This document shows, in pieces, positions 40,371 to 48,668 of a stretch of DNA of 64,000 bases. The translations under genes and the position numbers were made by a program. Every line of letters begins with the position of its first letter. Position 1 is the stretch's first letter. The stretch lies in assembly GCF_900496995.4 (NCBI RefSeq), contig NC_044029.1, forward strand, positions 8,122,001 to 8,186,000, in the 5' to 3' direction. Below the pieces are notes generated by a model, which saw only the letters and a program-made list of their open reading frames with translations, was not told the DNA's origin and made no database searches. This stretch comes from Aquila chrysaetos chrysaetos (Eukaryota; Chordata; Aves; Accipitriformes; Accipitridae).

Positions 40371-43300
40371 TTATACACATTTTTGTATGTGCAGTTTCGC
40401 TGCATACTCTTTGGGTGGAAACAAGGAATTTGATTACTTTTTAGATTGTACTTTTCATGCCGTAACACGCACTAGAATCCTCTGCGTCCGAGTTCTGCAT
40501 CGTCATCAGTCTAAACTACATGCAACACATTTCTTTAATGGGATCTTTACGTGTAACGCTTTACGTATTCCCTGCCTGGAATTCTGACAGTAAAAAAGGA
40601 CTACCAGACATCAAGACTGCTTTACTATTGATGTTGTTTTCTCATCCTTTAAACAAGTTTCTAGAACAGCAACACAAGCGATTTGAAAAAATAACAAGTT
40701 ATTTTAGTACTGCAGCATAACAGCTCATATCCATAAAGAAATCAAGCAAACCGAGCCATTTACTTTAGCTTTATGGGCTTTTGTACAATCCCCGAGAGTG
40801 TCGTTTACCAGTTCCTACAATGCAGAACTCGTGATGGAAATGCTGAAGTTTGGTTCCTACCTGGACTCTGGCCTCAGTGAGCTCTGTTCTCAGAGCTAGC
40901 TGTTCTCTTACATAGACATCGGGGTAGTGAGTTTTCTGGAATACTTTCTCCAGTTCCTCCAGCTGCAAACTGGTGAACGTTGTTCTGTGTCTCCTCTTCT
41001 TACTGCTGGAGACATTGCTGTCACACTTATCACCAAGTTCATCCAGTTCCCCCTTCTCCTGCATCCCTTTCACCGGAGACATCCTGAGGTTGTTGCAATT
41101 GTCCATGGGCCTGCTCAGCTCTGTGTGAAGAGGCTGTCCTTCCACTTTAGTAATCCCATAGTTCACTGGACACAAGGTGGGGGAGGGAAAGAACTGGTTA
41201 AACGGGGGGGCTTCAGATTCAAGAGTTCACATAAAACAGTTTCGCAGGGAACCCGATTCTATTTGGCTGCGTGTTTCTACACGAGAGCGTGGAAGAGGGA
41301 TCTGTAATATTAACTACAGACAGAGTAAAAGTACTAAGTCGCACTGAATTTTAACTGAGAATCGTATCTGAAAATATAATCTGAAATCTTTCGGTGTAAG
41401 GAGGCTGCATGAGAGTACTTGAATATTTTCAGTCTGCCACTAAAGTAGTTAATAATCCATGAAATCAGCTTCAACTAGGGTTGCACAGATAAGGAATCTT
41501 AGCCCAAAACAGATTTTCGTATAAGATAAGTGGCATAAAGCTATGGACAAATGCGCCTTTAAACTTGGAAGCAGATATAAAAAACTCCATTTCTATGAAA
41601 ATACAAAATAACTGTAAAGTAAACAAAATAGCTGCAAACTGACAAATCGAGAAGCAAATGAAACCGAAAATTAACTTCACTTTACAAACTCAAGAGATTC
41701 CATATACCTTCTCTTGGATTTGTAAAGTGGAATTGTTTCCAATTAAGTTTGTTATGGTTACAAAATGCAGAGAGTTTCTGCAAAATGTTAACTTATTAGA
41801 AGAGATCGTTTCATATACTTTGTATAAGGATTGCAGGAACTATTTGTCTTTAGGTAAAATCTGAGTGGTAGAGATAAGAAATATTCCTCTGTAGCTTCTT
41901 AATAAGAAATGAAAACATATCCTATTTTTTTTTCTATTTTTACATGTCTCACATCACTGAAAAAGTCATGCGATACTTTACCGGATTCAAAAAGGCTTTT
42001 TTTCTCCCCCCCCCCCCCGCCTCAGAAACAGGCAAAAAAAAATGTAAAAATCTAATGAAATTAAAATCTACAAAGATGGCATGTAACATACGGTGAGAAG
42101 CTTGCTTTGGGATTTTCTCACATTCTCAGTAATTTCTTTTCTTTCAGTCCGAGCTGATTTTAACCAAACACAATTTTTAAATACTTACTATCAACACATA
42201 CACAGATAGGAAATGCCCCAAAGCCCCCAAGGCACACATTAAAAGAGCTAATTAAGAAAAACTTCAATGTATAAATCAATTTTCTGTAGGTTTTTTTAAG
42301 TTGCACTTGCAGAAATCTGTCATTGTTCCTTACAAACTGTTTCACACAAAAAGGATGTTCTCAGAAAAGTACTTCAGTGCCTAGATGAAGTAAAAAAATG
42401 TAAGATATTGTTAGTCTCGCTATTGCAGCTGATCTTAACCACGTTTTCCGATCCTGCTAGGCAAATATTTTTTGAATTTTTTTTTTTCTATCCGTGATTT
42501 ACATCCTGTTGGAATAATGGGGAAGATTTTAAAAGTTTCGAAAAGAAAGCATTCCCCGTTCTCCTTGCCGATCAGCTAGGCGAAAACAGCGTGTGAGGCT
42601 GTCGTTGGAATTACCGAAGTCGTTTTCGGTCAGCGGGAGAATCCCTCTCACGCGTTATTCACTACCACAACGGAGGAAAAGAAAAAAAAAAGAACCAAAC
42701 CCACAACCCACGCAGCCGTCCTCGCGGGGGGGGGGGTTCTTCCACGGAGCCGGGGTTCACCCACCCACCTCCCCTTCCCACCCCGGAGCGGAACCTCCGA
42801 CACCGGCCGCTGCCTTTTCCCGGCAGTTCCCCGCGTGAAAACGCCGCGGCCGGACGGGGAGCGGGACGGGGAGCGGGGCCGAGCCCCCCCCCCTCGGCAG
42901 CCGCCCCGCCGGTCTGTCCGTCCCCCGTCCCGTCCAGTCCCCCCCCAGCCTCCCCGGTTGAGCCGGGGTGCTCGGCGCTGCGCATTCCGCGTCCCCCGCC
43001 TTGGGCGGAGGGGCGGCGGTGGGAGGAAAGGAGCGCTTCGAAGGAGGCGGTCGCCTTCTCCCGGTACTATCATCATCATCGCCATCATCGCCGTTACCAC
43101 AATTATTTCCTACTGCCCCTCGCGTGCCAGCAAGCGAAGGCCGGGCAGGCGCCTTCGGTGTCCCCGGGGCGGGCGGGAGAAGGCCAGGCCTGCCCTCTCC
43201 GTCTGCAGGGAGGGCAAAGCGAGAGTAACGCCGGGACGGCGACTCACCGTTGCTGTCCTGGCAGGGCGACGTCCTCTCCAGCCTCACATGATGCTCAGCC

Positions 43301-43473
43301 CTTTGCAGAGGGTTGAAGGCCTGCACGCATTTGGTGCCTGACGTTTTGCTATAAAAGGACTCATTGTCCAAAGTTTCCATAACGTGCTCCAAAGTGCCTC
43401 CTGCTCCCATGTAAAAGTCACTGTTCTTGCTCGGCTGGCTCTTCAGGGCAAACTTCTCGCTCAGAAAATCCAT
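24783..43473 (-). CDS. ALX1: ALX1, aristaless-like homeobox transcription factor (whole gene, 4 coding exons)
   Basis: Paired-type homeodomain transcription factor of the nucleus. In vertebrates it acts in cranial neural crest and head mesenchyme and in limb and cartilage development; human loss causes frontonasal dysplasia, and ALX1 haplotypes are linked to beak shape in Darwin's finches (established knowledge). The CDS joins 43248-43473, 40861-41165, 37018-37146 and 24783-25103, all minus strand: 226+305+129+321 nt, giving 326 residues and a TAA stop. Mammalian ALX1 is also 326 aa. An N-terminal region (1-131) is followed by the homeodomain (about 132-191, with WFQNRRAKW and Gln at homeodomain position 50) and a C-terminal OAR motif (about 303-318, [16 protein letters not shown]). 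All introns are GT-AG. No frameshift or premature stop is seen. The paralogues ALX3 and ALX4 are unlikely, because the N-terminus and the C-terminus ISWAM match ALX1. Confidence 0.97.
28770..28818. mobile_element. Ancient palindromic (MITE-like) half-element in ALX1 intron 3
   Basis: TTTAACTTCAGTGAGATTGC, ACAGGTGTAAATGAGA and AAAGAATTCAGC correspond to the right half (GACTTCAGTGGAGTTAC, GGTGTAAATGAGA, GCAGAATTTGGCC) of the same class. No left half was recognised. Confidence 0.4.
29445..29464 (+). repeat. Short AC microsatellite
   Basis: About ten AC dinucleotides in ALX1 intron 3. Confidence 0.9.
30421..30645 (-). mobile_element. Old CR1 LINE fragment, minus orientation
   Basis: The plus strand reads as a diverged reverse complement of a CR1 3' region. 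AAAAGGACCTCTGGGATTAT corresponds to the GGGACCTCTGGAGATCAT segment, followed by ATCAGGTTACTCAAGCCCTA, TCCAGCCAGGTTTTGAGTA, GAGCAACTTGTTCCAAGGCT and a TTTCCTTTATATC end. Divergence is far higher than in the copy at 33.6 kb, so this is an older insertion. The open frame across it is not coding. Confidence 0.75.
33632..33697 (+). mobile_element. CR1 LINE 3'-end fragment
   Basis: GTTGGACCAGACCACCTCC, AGAGGTCCCTTCCAACCCC and AACCATTCTCTGATTC follow one another in the order of the 3' terminus of CR1, the dominant bird LINE, and end in an ATTCTCTGATTC-like tail. It is a severely 5'-truncated, dead copy in ALX1 intron 3, antisense to the gene. It supports an avian source. Confidence 0.88.
36602..36662. 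mobile_element. Ancient palindromic (MITE-like) fragment in ALX1 intron 3
   Basis: GGGAAATCCTGACCTTATTG, then GGTCAAAATTCCATCATTCC and TGTCAATCTCAATGGGTC follow the plan GGTGAAATCCTGGCCCCATTG / AAACTCCCATTGACTTCAATGGG of a palindromic amniote repeat. Only the first two thirds are recognisable. Confidence 0.4.
37018..37146 (-). CDS. ALX1: ALX1 coding exon 3 (residues 178-220, rest of recognition helix)
   Basis: A 129-nt, phase-0 exon. It opens GTTTGGTTCCAG after the acceptor catatactatag and encodes [17 protein letters not shown], then [19 protein letters not shown] and RTDSYPQ. The donor is gtatggta just below 37018. The exon supplies homeodomain residues 47-60, including the invariant Trp48, Phe49 and Asn51 and the Gln50 that distinguishes paired-like from Pax-type (Ser50) homeodomains. 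The basic run [10 protein letters not shown] probably contributes to nuclear import. The open frame would be too short to detect without the neighbouring exons. Confidence 0.96.
39540..39650. mobile_element. Ancient palindromic (MITE-like) element in ALX1 intron 2
   Basis: Begins CCAAATTCAGAGG and ends with ACACGATTTGGG. In between, ACTAAATTCCATCGGCATCAC and GATGTAACTGACAC parallel the CAATGGCATTAC and GGTGTAACTGAGA parts of this repeat class. Heavily decayed; assignment rests on the order of these blocks. Confidence 0.4.
40321..40370 (+). repeat. Compound AC/AT microsatellite
   Basis: About 17 uninterrupted AC units followed by five AT units, some 490 bp from the exon 2 donor in ALX1 intron 2. 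Likely length-polymorphic. Confidence 0.95.
40861..41165 (-). CDS. ALX1: ALX1 coding exon 2 (residues 76-177, homeodomain positions 1-46)
   Basis: Starts TGAACTATGG after an acceptor tgtccag and completes the Val76 codon, giving [17 protein letters not shown]. It ends at ...TEARVQ with donor gtaggaac (low-coordinate side, 40853-40860). It holds the acidic linker [13 protein letters not shown], the basic stretch SSSKKRRHR at the homeodomain N-terminal arm, helix 1 and helix 2, and the start of recognition helix 3. The exon is 305 nt, which with the single base carried from exon 1 makes exactly 102 codons and leaves phase 0. Splitting a paired-like homeodomain between positions 46 and 47 is a shared intron position of this class. 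Confidence 0.97.
41166..43247 (-). other. ALX1: ALX1 intron 1 (2.1 kb, 5' part CpG-rich)
   Basis: Bounded by donor gtgagtc and acceptor gtgtccag. The part next to exon 1 (about 42590-43247) is very GC- and CpG-rich with G/C homopolymers and belongs to the promoter CpG island. The open frames there on both strands are composition artefacts. From about 42550 down to exon 2 it is AT-rich with a poly-C run near 42007-42018. No further exon recognised. Confidence 0.9.
43248..43473 (-). CDS. ALX1: ALX1 coding exon 1 (residues 1-75 plus first base of codon 76)
   Basis: Encodes the N-terminus beginning [12 protein letters not shown], close to [12 protein letters not shown] of mammalian ALX1, and continuing through [20 protein letters not shown] to RTSPCQDSN. 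Two in-frame ATGs occur, at 43479 and 43473. An in-frame TAG stands directly before the upstream one. I chose 43473 because it has A at -3 and G at +4, whereas the upstream ATG has T at -3 and A at +4, and because the mammalian protein starts at the equivalent position. The exon ends AACG before a consensus donor gtgagtc (43241-43247), leaving one base of the Val76 codon. Reading on past the donor gives a longer open frame into GC-rich intron 1; that extension has low-complexity Pro/Arg/Gly composition and is not coding. Confidence 0.95.
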
Positions 43474-43700
43474 AATCATCTAAGGCTGCTTGAGAGCCTC
43501 TTCCCTAGACAGAGGCCGGACTGTGAGCAGGGGAGGGAGGGAGAGGATGGGAGGGAAGGAAGGAGGGCGGGAGGGAAAGGCGTTCGGAGCTCAGGGAGCT
43601 GGTTTGCCTCCGAGCCTTTGATTTGTCTTGTCTTGAGAGGGGGAACCCGAAGTTGCTCTTATATCTTGAAGCTCAGCAGGGCTCCTTATGCAACCTCCCA
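43474..43700 (-). promoter_or_regulatory. ALX1: ALX1 5' UTR and core promoter with TATA-like box
   Basis: On the minus strand a TATA-like GATATAAG lies at 43658-43665. A start site about 30 bp downstream would fall near 43630 and give a 5' UTR of roughly 155 nt. The inferred UTR is strongly pyrimidine-biased on the minus strand (purine-rich on the plus strand at 43530-43580) and holds no ATG other than the in-frame one at 43479. An ATTA homeodomain core occurs just upstream around 43700. The box and its spacing are read from the sequence; the start site is inferred. Confidence 0.55.
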
Positions 43701-45881
43701 TTTCTAATGAATATGAAAATAGGCAAGCAGTGTAACTCCACCCCAGGTCCCCCAAGACCTAATCCCAACACAGGAGGGAGTTCCAGGCCCATTTTCGACA
43801 GACAGATCCGTTTCAGACAGACAGACACACGCCAGCGGGCGAGGAGGGTGAGGGGAGACAGGGAGGAAGGGAGGACACACGAAAAGGACGTTTCCCCTCT
43901 GCAACCTATTCCCATTTCTCCGGGGATCCTGGAAAGAGAGTAATCCCTCGCTTTCCTCCCGCTCCCCCCAGCTCCCCGAGAGGCTTAGAGCGAGGTAATT
44001 TCAGGGGCACATACCCTCGAGTAAAGGATCTTCTTTAATCAATTTGACTGATACCTCGGTAGCTGCAGTCCTGTTCTCTGAAGCTGTAAAATTAAGAACC
44101 GGTGTTCCTTCTTTATTAAACAGCTCAGAAGTTAGGTCCTAGAGTTAAAGAGAGAAAGAAGAAATATTATAGGCGGTTGTTTGTGTAGAGGGAATGGAAA
44201 ATAGAGGAACTTAAAACTAGGAATCTCTCACATCAGAAACCAGCCTAAAAGAGAATTTGGCTGTATCAAACAGACCTCCAGTCTGCCTCTGCGTGCGTGC
44301 GTGTGTGTGTGTGCGCGCGCAAAGCGGTTAAAACGGGTCCTTTATTTCAAATCTCCTGAAACCGACTTGAAAAAAAAATACAGTTTCTAAATGAAAGTAT
44401 TAAAACAGAGTCTTAGCTAATAAAAAGAAAAAGAAACGAGCCATATATACATGCATTCCTATGGATATTGAAAAAGCGGGTGGTTTTCACCCAAAGTGTG
44501 AGCTTTGAAGTGTTGAATTCCTTGGTCCTTTCACACATAGACGGGATTTAAAACACAGGCAAGAGAGAGATAGGGAATTATTTAGAAAAGGCCCCAATTA
44601 TGGAAAAGGGTTGCTCCCTGCTTCCCGTTGGAGTGAAGTAAAAGCGAGTCTGCAATCACTTCAGATCAGTATTTCAGCATCGTGGGCCCGAGCTTGTCTG
44701 TTCTATTAAGGCTATTTTGGAAAGCAGTTCCGTGGGCCCTTCCCCCATGTGGGGGGAGAAGAAGTGAAGCTTTAATGAGCGGTTGAAGTATAGGTGCAGT
44801 GATGGCCAGCCGGGACTGCTGAGCCTCTCGGAGACCTTTCCTGTGAACCCAGCCAAAGGTGAAGAGAAGGCCAGTTCAGGTCCAGCGTTATTTCCCGGCG
44901 AGCAGCTCCCCTCCTTCTTCAGCTCGTCTCTACTTTGCTGTTTTTCCCGCAGAAAGGGGCAGCTAAGCCAGGGATGCTTCTTTCAGCTCCAGCCGAGTAG
45001 CTGCGGGCATCACCCCACAGCCACAACCTGCCCTTCCCCACCACCTCCCCAGCTCCGTCCCCATTGCCTCCAGTACAACCTGCTTCCCACACCAGCCTGC
45101 GGCTGCGGGGGGGGACGCGGAGCCCGGGGGAACTGCTCCAGACCCGGGGAAATAGCCCCTCTCCCTGCTCCCCCCCTGCTCACCGCCCGCATCGCCGTGT
45201 GCTGGCGTTTCGGCAGCTTGTTTATAACTATGCCTTAAAAGCACTAAATGCCTTGGGGGAGGGAAAAAAAAAAGGGGAAAAAAAAAAAAAAAAAGGAGCT
45301 CTCGGTGTCTTTTAAATGAAAGACACATGCAACGTCGTTGCAGGCTGCAATCCACTTTTATCCCAATAAATGTCCCTCTTTAAAGGCAGCTATTAAACTG
45401 CAGGGGAGCCGAGGACAAGGCAGTGTCCCCGTAACAAAACCCAAGAGCTCCCAGGAGCAGCAGCGGGGTTTTTTCTAGAGGGGCCGTAGGAAGCGTGGGT
45501 GCCCGCCCGCGGGGACACGCGTGTCCTGGGGACCAGGCTGGGGACAGGCTGCCCAGTCCTCTGTGCTCTGTCGTGTGTCGCCCACCACTCCCTGCCGTCC
45601 CGCTCCGCTGAGAAATTAAAAAAAATAAAATAAAATAATTCAAAAAAAAAAGCATCTTCCCCCCGGGGGGGGGAGTCCTCTCGCTCCCGGCCCCGGCTTT
45701 GCAAAGCGCTCCCCGGCGAGACGAGCGCCGTGATTTCTACGCGCGCTTCCAATATCTGAGTATTAAAAATAGAGCGCGACACAAATTATAACCGGATCTT
45801 AAAATCCGCCCCTCCTCCCCCTGGAAAATAAAGAAAGAAAGAAATAAAAATCAGAGCGGTTCCACATCATTGTTAGCTCCA

Positions 45882-45969
45882 GGGGCCAAATTCTGCTCTC
45901 ATTTACCTCTGTGCAACCCAGCTGACTTCAAAGGGAAGGAGAGATGTAACCTAGGGGAGAATTGGCGCC
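45882..45969. mobile_element. Ancient palindromic (MITE-like) element, 88 bp
   Basis: Starts GGGGCCAAATTCTGCTCTC and ends GGGGAGAATTGGCGCC; the ends are imperfect inverted repeats. The centre carries CAGCTGACTTCAAAGGGA, the usual GACTTCAATGG-like core of this repeat class. It lies in the CpG-rich domain about 2.3 kb upstream of the ALX1 promoter. Confidence 0.6.
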
Positions 45970-46083
45970 ACGTATGGCATTCGTTCTCCTTAAAAGCTTG
46001 AAAACAGAAAGCTGACTTCAGCGGGCTAAAACCATTTAAAAGGGGTTGGACAGATCCCGGGGGAGAAGGCGGCAAAGGGGGGG

Positions 46084-46102
46084 AAAAAAAAAAAAAAAAA
46101 AA
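46084..46102 (+). repeat. Poly-A tract (19 A)
   Basis: Nineteen adenines directly after a GGGGGGG-containing stretch in the CpG-rich upstream domain. Confidence 0.93.
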
Positions 46103-47489
46103 TTAAAAAAATCCCGTGCTGAGGTGAGACAGCTTTGAAAAGCATCTTTCTTCAGGGACCGCTTCCCTCCGCCAGGCAGCCCGGTTATTAAGAGCTGCTC
46201 GCAGATGTGCCGCTGTGTTTCCAGAGATGGAGTATCTCCTAAACCTTCTGTGGAAGGGTGTTACGTGTGATGGCGAGACGTTTCGTGGCCAGAGGTGGTG
46301 TGAAGGAGCTCGCCCCCGCAAGTCCGTAAGAGTTCCTCGGGGGGAAGCCTTGTCCCGGGAGATAAACCGGCCGCTCACCCCACGGGGGATCCCCGGCCTC
46401 GGCACCCTCCTGCGAGGAAGACGGGCTGCCTTCCTCCCCCCCCGCCCTCGCATTCCTCCTCTTCCTGAGCTCCGAAGTTACGACCCCGAGCGCAGGAATG
46501 AGGATGCCGCGGTACATGGCGAGCGGCTCGCTGCCGAGGAACGAACGCGGTGAGGAACAGCAAAGAGGGGGGGGACCCGCACGGTTCGAACCAGCCAGCC
46601 CTGGACTGGGCAGAGTGGTGGTTACTGGGGTCCCCGGCCCAGGAGAAACGGTGCTACCGCCTGTTGGAGGGGTCTCCTCAAGAGTTTTTGCGTTGGTTTA
46701 AATAAAGCGAGAAGGGCGGCGGTACGGGCGAGCATCTCCCTTCCAAACGCCCGGGAATCCCCAGCCCCCCCGTCCCTCCTCCCCGTTCCTAACATCGTTT
46801 TTTTAACGGTGGACGTCGGGACACAGTACAAGATTCTTCTTTTCACCCATTTTACACCAAAACTTCCCTTCAGAAAAGTTACACCACGAAATTCATTTAG
46901 GGACGGCATGGGAAGACATCGGCGCTACCTGGGACTGGGCTAAACGAATTTGGGGGGACATCGTTCGCTTCCTTCCACGTCCACACACGCTCCAGTTATC
47001 CGGGAAAATGGAAGGGGAAGCGGTGCGGCTGAGAGCTGGGGGTTCCCCGGGGGGACGAAGGGGAGCCATGCTTCTCCTTGAGTGGGCTGGAGTACCCCAG
47101 CAGCCGCGGGGGGAAGGAGGGTCCGTGAAATACGAACAGAGCCGGCTGGCTCGAAAAACAGGTGCTCAAATGGTTCAGCATTTCCAGGAGGCTTCTAGTT
47201 TTCTTTCTAGGCTTTACCTAGCGGCTCATTTCACGTTCAGAGCCAGAGATCTGACTGCATGAGGTCGGACCCTCCGAGCGACCAGCATCCCAGTGCCCGT
47301 CCTGGGAACGACGGACCTGAGCTGCGGAGGAGAAAGAAGGTGTAAAAAGACTCGCTCCCCATCTCCCTCCCTGCCAGCGGAATGTGGCAAATTGCAAATT
47401 ACACATTCAAAATCTAGCTTGGCTGAGTTAGAATTTTCCAGACATCCTGTTTGTGAGAAGAATCATGTGAAGTATTCTTAACTGCCAGC

Positions 47490-47580
47490 AAAAAAAAAAA
47501 AAAAAAAAAAAAAAGTGCAATACATCTCAGTGTTGAGTTTTGGGGGCCGTTAGACTTTTTTTTTTTTTTTTTTTTTTTTT
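47490..47580. repeat. A25 and T25 tracts in inverted arrangement
   Basis: A25 at 47490-47514 and T25 at 47556-47580, separated by 41 bp of mixed sequence containing GGGGGCC. Together they make a perfect 25-bp A:T inverted repeat. Confidence 0.95.
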
Positions 47581-48634
47581 AAGTATGTTAAGCACGACTA
47601 TCCTAAATGCCTGAAAGTAACGATTGTGCTTCAAGGCTCCGCAGCCAGGCTGCAAAAAGGTCCCGATCCAAGCCCCGCTGAACGAACTTTCTTCCTACAG
47701 GGCAGTTTTGGTTCACGTAAGAAAACAAACAAAAATCGGTTCTGCTGTAGGTGGGTAGCCTTCAGATTTTCCGCTCGGAGGGGAAGTGTTTAATTGAGGT
47801 TGGTTGGAGTGACTTTACCCAAAACCTGGGCTCGGTATTTTCAGCGAGAAGGGAAAGCGTAGGAGCAAATCGCCTACTCTTCCCCTCGGGAATTTCACGT
47901 TAATTCTGCGTGGGCAGAGGACGAGCCCGTTGATCCCCGCACATCTCGCAGAGGGAGAGGGATGTGTCGCTTCCCACGACGGCGGGGCCGAGCCTGGAGC
48001 CTTTCCCAGCCGGACTGGAGGCTCAGACGCTCCCAGGTTTTGTCCCCAAAGCAGCCAAAACGTTACCGACAGCAAGCAATTCCCGGGTCCTGCAGTTTGG
48101 CGCTTTGACAGGACCTCAGCTGCTCGGGAGGTTTCCCCTATGGCACCTGCACGGGTAAAATGAGGGTTTTCATGGGGCTCGAAGGCATGGAACTGGTGAA
48201 GGGGTTCCCCGTCCCCCTCCGCCCGTTAGGAAAGCGGGATTGCTGTCAGAGCTGGACGAACCTCGACAATTTTCTTCTTGCAACACGTAATGACTCTTCT
48301 TGGACCGTCTAACGTTTCTTTCAACACAAAATGGAATGAGATAATATTTAGTGTGTGGATTTAATCTTAGCCCCGTAGGAAATCTCAGCAGAGATGCTCT
48401 ATAAAAGCATTAATCTCTTATCTTGATCTAGTTCAAATTATAATGAATCCTACTTACATATGTGCTATAAAAACAAATCCTACAAGAATTTAATCTACGC
48501 TTTATCGGGCTGCTATTGTAGCCCTTTATGCAGTTTAGAAAGGATTTGAAAGTTGGGCCGTGCGACTCAAAGCCCCGTCCAGTTTGGGACCGTCGGGAAG
48601 AAGAGCTCTGCTCCCGAAGATGCTTCTCGGATCC

Positions 48635-48636
<2 letters not shown>

Positions 48637-48665
<29 letters not shown>
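48637..48665 (+). repeat. Poly-T tract (29 T)
   Basis: Twenty-nine thymines inside a GC-rich block. A C16 run follows about 210 bp away (48878-48893). Long frames of Phe or Lys arise from it and are not coding. Confidence 0.95.

Positions 48666-48668
<3 letters not shown>

Larger units (their letters stand above)
37147..40860 (-). other. ALX1: ALX1 intron 2 (3.7 kb)
   Basis: Bounded by donor gtaggaac and acceptor catatactatag. It contains an AC/AT microsatellite (40321-40370), a T16 tract (38175-38190), an inverted-repeat fossil element (39540-39650), and a stretch at about 38360-39220 that looks like conserved non-coding sequence. No additional coding exon was recognised. Confidence 0.9.

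Noticed and set aside
40927..41307. 126-codon plus-strand open frame over ALX1 exon 2
   Set aside because: It is the antisense of the conserved homeodomain exon; the minus-strand reading is unmistakably ALX1.
42835..43341. 168-codon plus-strand open frame across the CpG island
   Set aside because: Composition artefact in CpG-rich DNA, antisense to exon 1, with no recognisable domain.
42757..43479. 240-codon minus-strand open frame starting at the ALX1 start
   Set aside because: Only the part down to 43248 is exon 1. The rest continues past a consensus donor into GC-rich intron 1 and encodes low-complexity Pro/Arg/Gly sequence absent from ALX1.
44783..45355. Overlapping 151-codon plus and 130-codon minus frames upstream of ALX1
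   Set aside because: CpG-island composition effect; no domain, and each is the shadow of the other.
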